From: CAZNGF01 sp964572855
GTDB lineage: Bacteria > Bipolaricaulota > Bipolaricaulia > RBG-16-55-9 > JAJCYT01
Assembly: GCA_964572855.1 (NCBI GenBank)
Contig: CAZNGF010000066.1
Span: forward strand, 1 to 13,460
Length of the DNA stretch: 13,460 nt
Direction of reading: 5' to 3'
Shown here: one piece after another, positions 13,393 through 13,460 of the stretch
Numbering within the stretch: the first letter of the stretch is position 1
Layout of the letters: each line of letters opens with the position of its first letter
Program-made: the position numbers and the translations under genes
Notes under the pieces: model-generated
The model's input: the letters and a program-made list of their open reading frames with translations, nothing else
The model's database searches: none
Told to the model about the DNA's origin: nothing

Positions 13393-13460
13393 TTGACATA
13401 CTCCTCATGGCTGAAGCCAGGGGATGCTGGGTTGCAAGCGAAAGGAGCGTGCGAATGAGC
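13393..13460. mobile_element. Probable terminal end of an IS200/IS605-type element (continues beyond window)
   Basis: TTGAC (13393-13397), a possible target pentanucleotide, is followed by a hairpin at 13402-13424: TCCTC and TGGCT pair with AGCCA and GGGGA around a GA loop, with one bulged A. This arrangement (TTGAC, CTCC...GGCTGAAGCC...GGGGAT) resembles subterminal hairpins I know from IS200/IS605 and TnpB-type elements. CorA homology ends exactly here. Orientation cannot be settled from the visible bases. Confidence 0.45.
13455..13460 (+). CDS. Start of a gene running off the window (possible tnpA)
   Basis: ATGAGC (Met-Ser) follows AAAGGAG (13441-13447) at seven bases. Its ATG overlaps the TGA that ends the relic frame. 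Given the IS-like hairpin just before it, a Y1 transposase (tnpA) or tnpB is the expected product, but only two codons are seen. Confidence 0.35.

Noticed and set aside
1..13460. tRNA, rRNA or known riboswitch
   Set aside because: I found no tRNA-like cloverleaf, rRNA stretch or recognisable riboswitch core in the intergenic regions by eye; a covariance-model search would be decisive.

Overview
The window is a high-GC, gene-dense bacterial segment. The organism has an outer membrane: one secreted protein looks like a beta-barrel ending in Phe, and another carries a C-terminal FlgD/type-IX-like Ig domain. No marker gene fixes the phylum. A GC-rich, Gram-negative-type lineage, possibly FCB-like or another mostly uncultured group, is only an inference.

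Left part (1-3609): the 3' end of acetyl-CoA synthetase (acs, +) meets a thioredoxin-type arsenate reductase (-) tail to tail, and their stop codons lie in one CTAG. Upstream of arsC on the same strand is a two-gene unit: a DUF523-DUF1722 protein (RudS-type tRNA 4-thiouridine desulfidase) and, 12 bp on, a class II CPD photolyase. A strong consensus promoter, with a candidate operator inside it, drives this unit and faces a divergent sigma-70 family gene. Removal of the near-UV-absorbing tRNA base, light-driven DNA repair and a dedicated sigma factor together suggest a light/UV response locus. This is the most interesting part of the window.

Middle (3610-8716): a group 2-like sigma factor with an insertion in region 4, then a 208-bp gap holding three palindromic repeats, then the convergent membrane protease gene ftsH. 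Divergent from ftsH are an MFS transporter and a small PPOX-type split-barrel flavin protein, possibly one operon.

Right part (8717-13460): a 39-codon relic of an FAD-dependent oxidoreductase (-); a secreted CAP/SCP protein (+) with a clear bidirectional terminator after it; a large uncharacterised fold-type II PLP enzyme (-); a two-gene unit (+) for a small beta-barrel and a secreted DUF4177 protein; and a FtnA-type ferritin (-). The right edge holds a corA relic with a large in-frame internal deletion. Its homology stops at what looks like the end of an IS200/IS605-type element, and a new ORF starts 6 bases before the window ends.

Most of the window is ordinary housekeeping and stress genes. 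The accessory signals are the rudS-phr-sigma locus, the palindrome cluster and the two gene relics.
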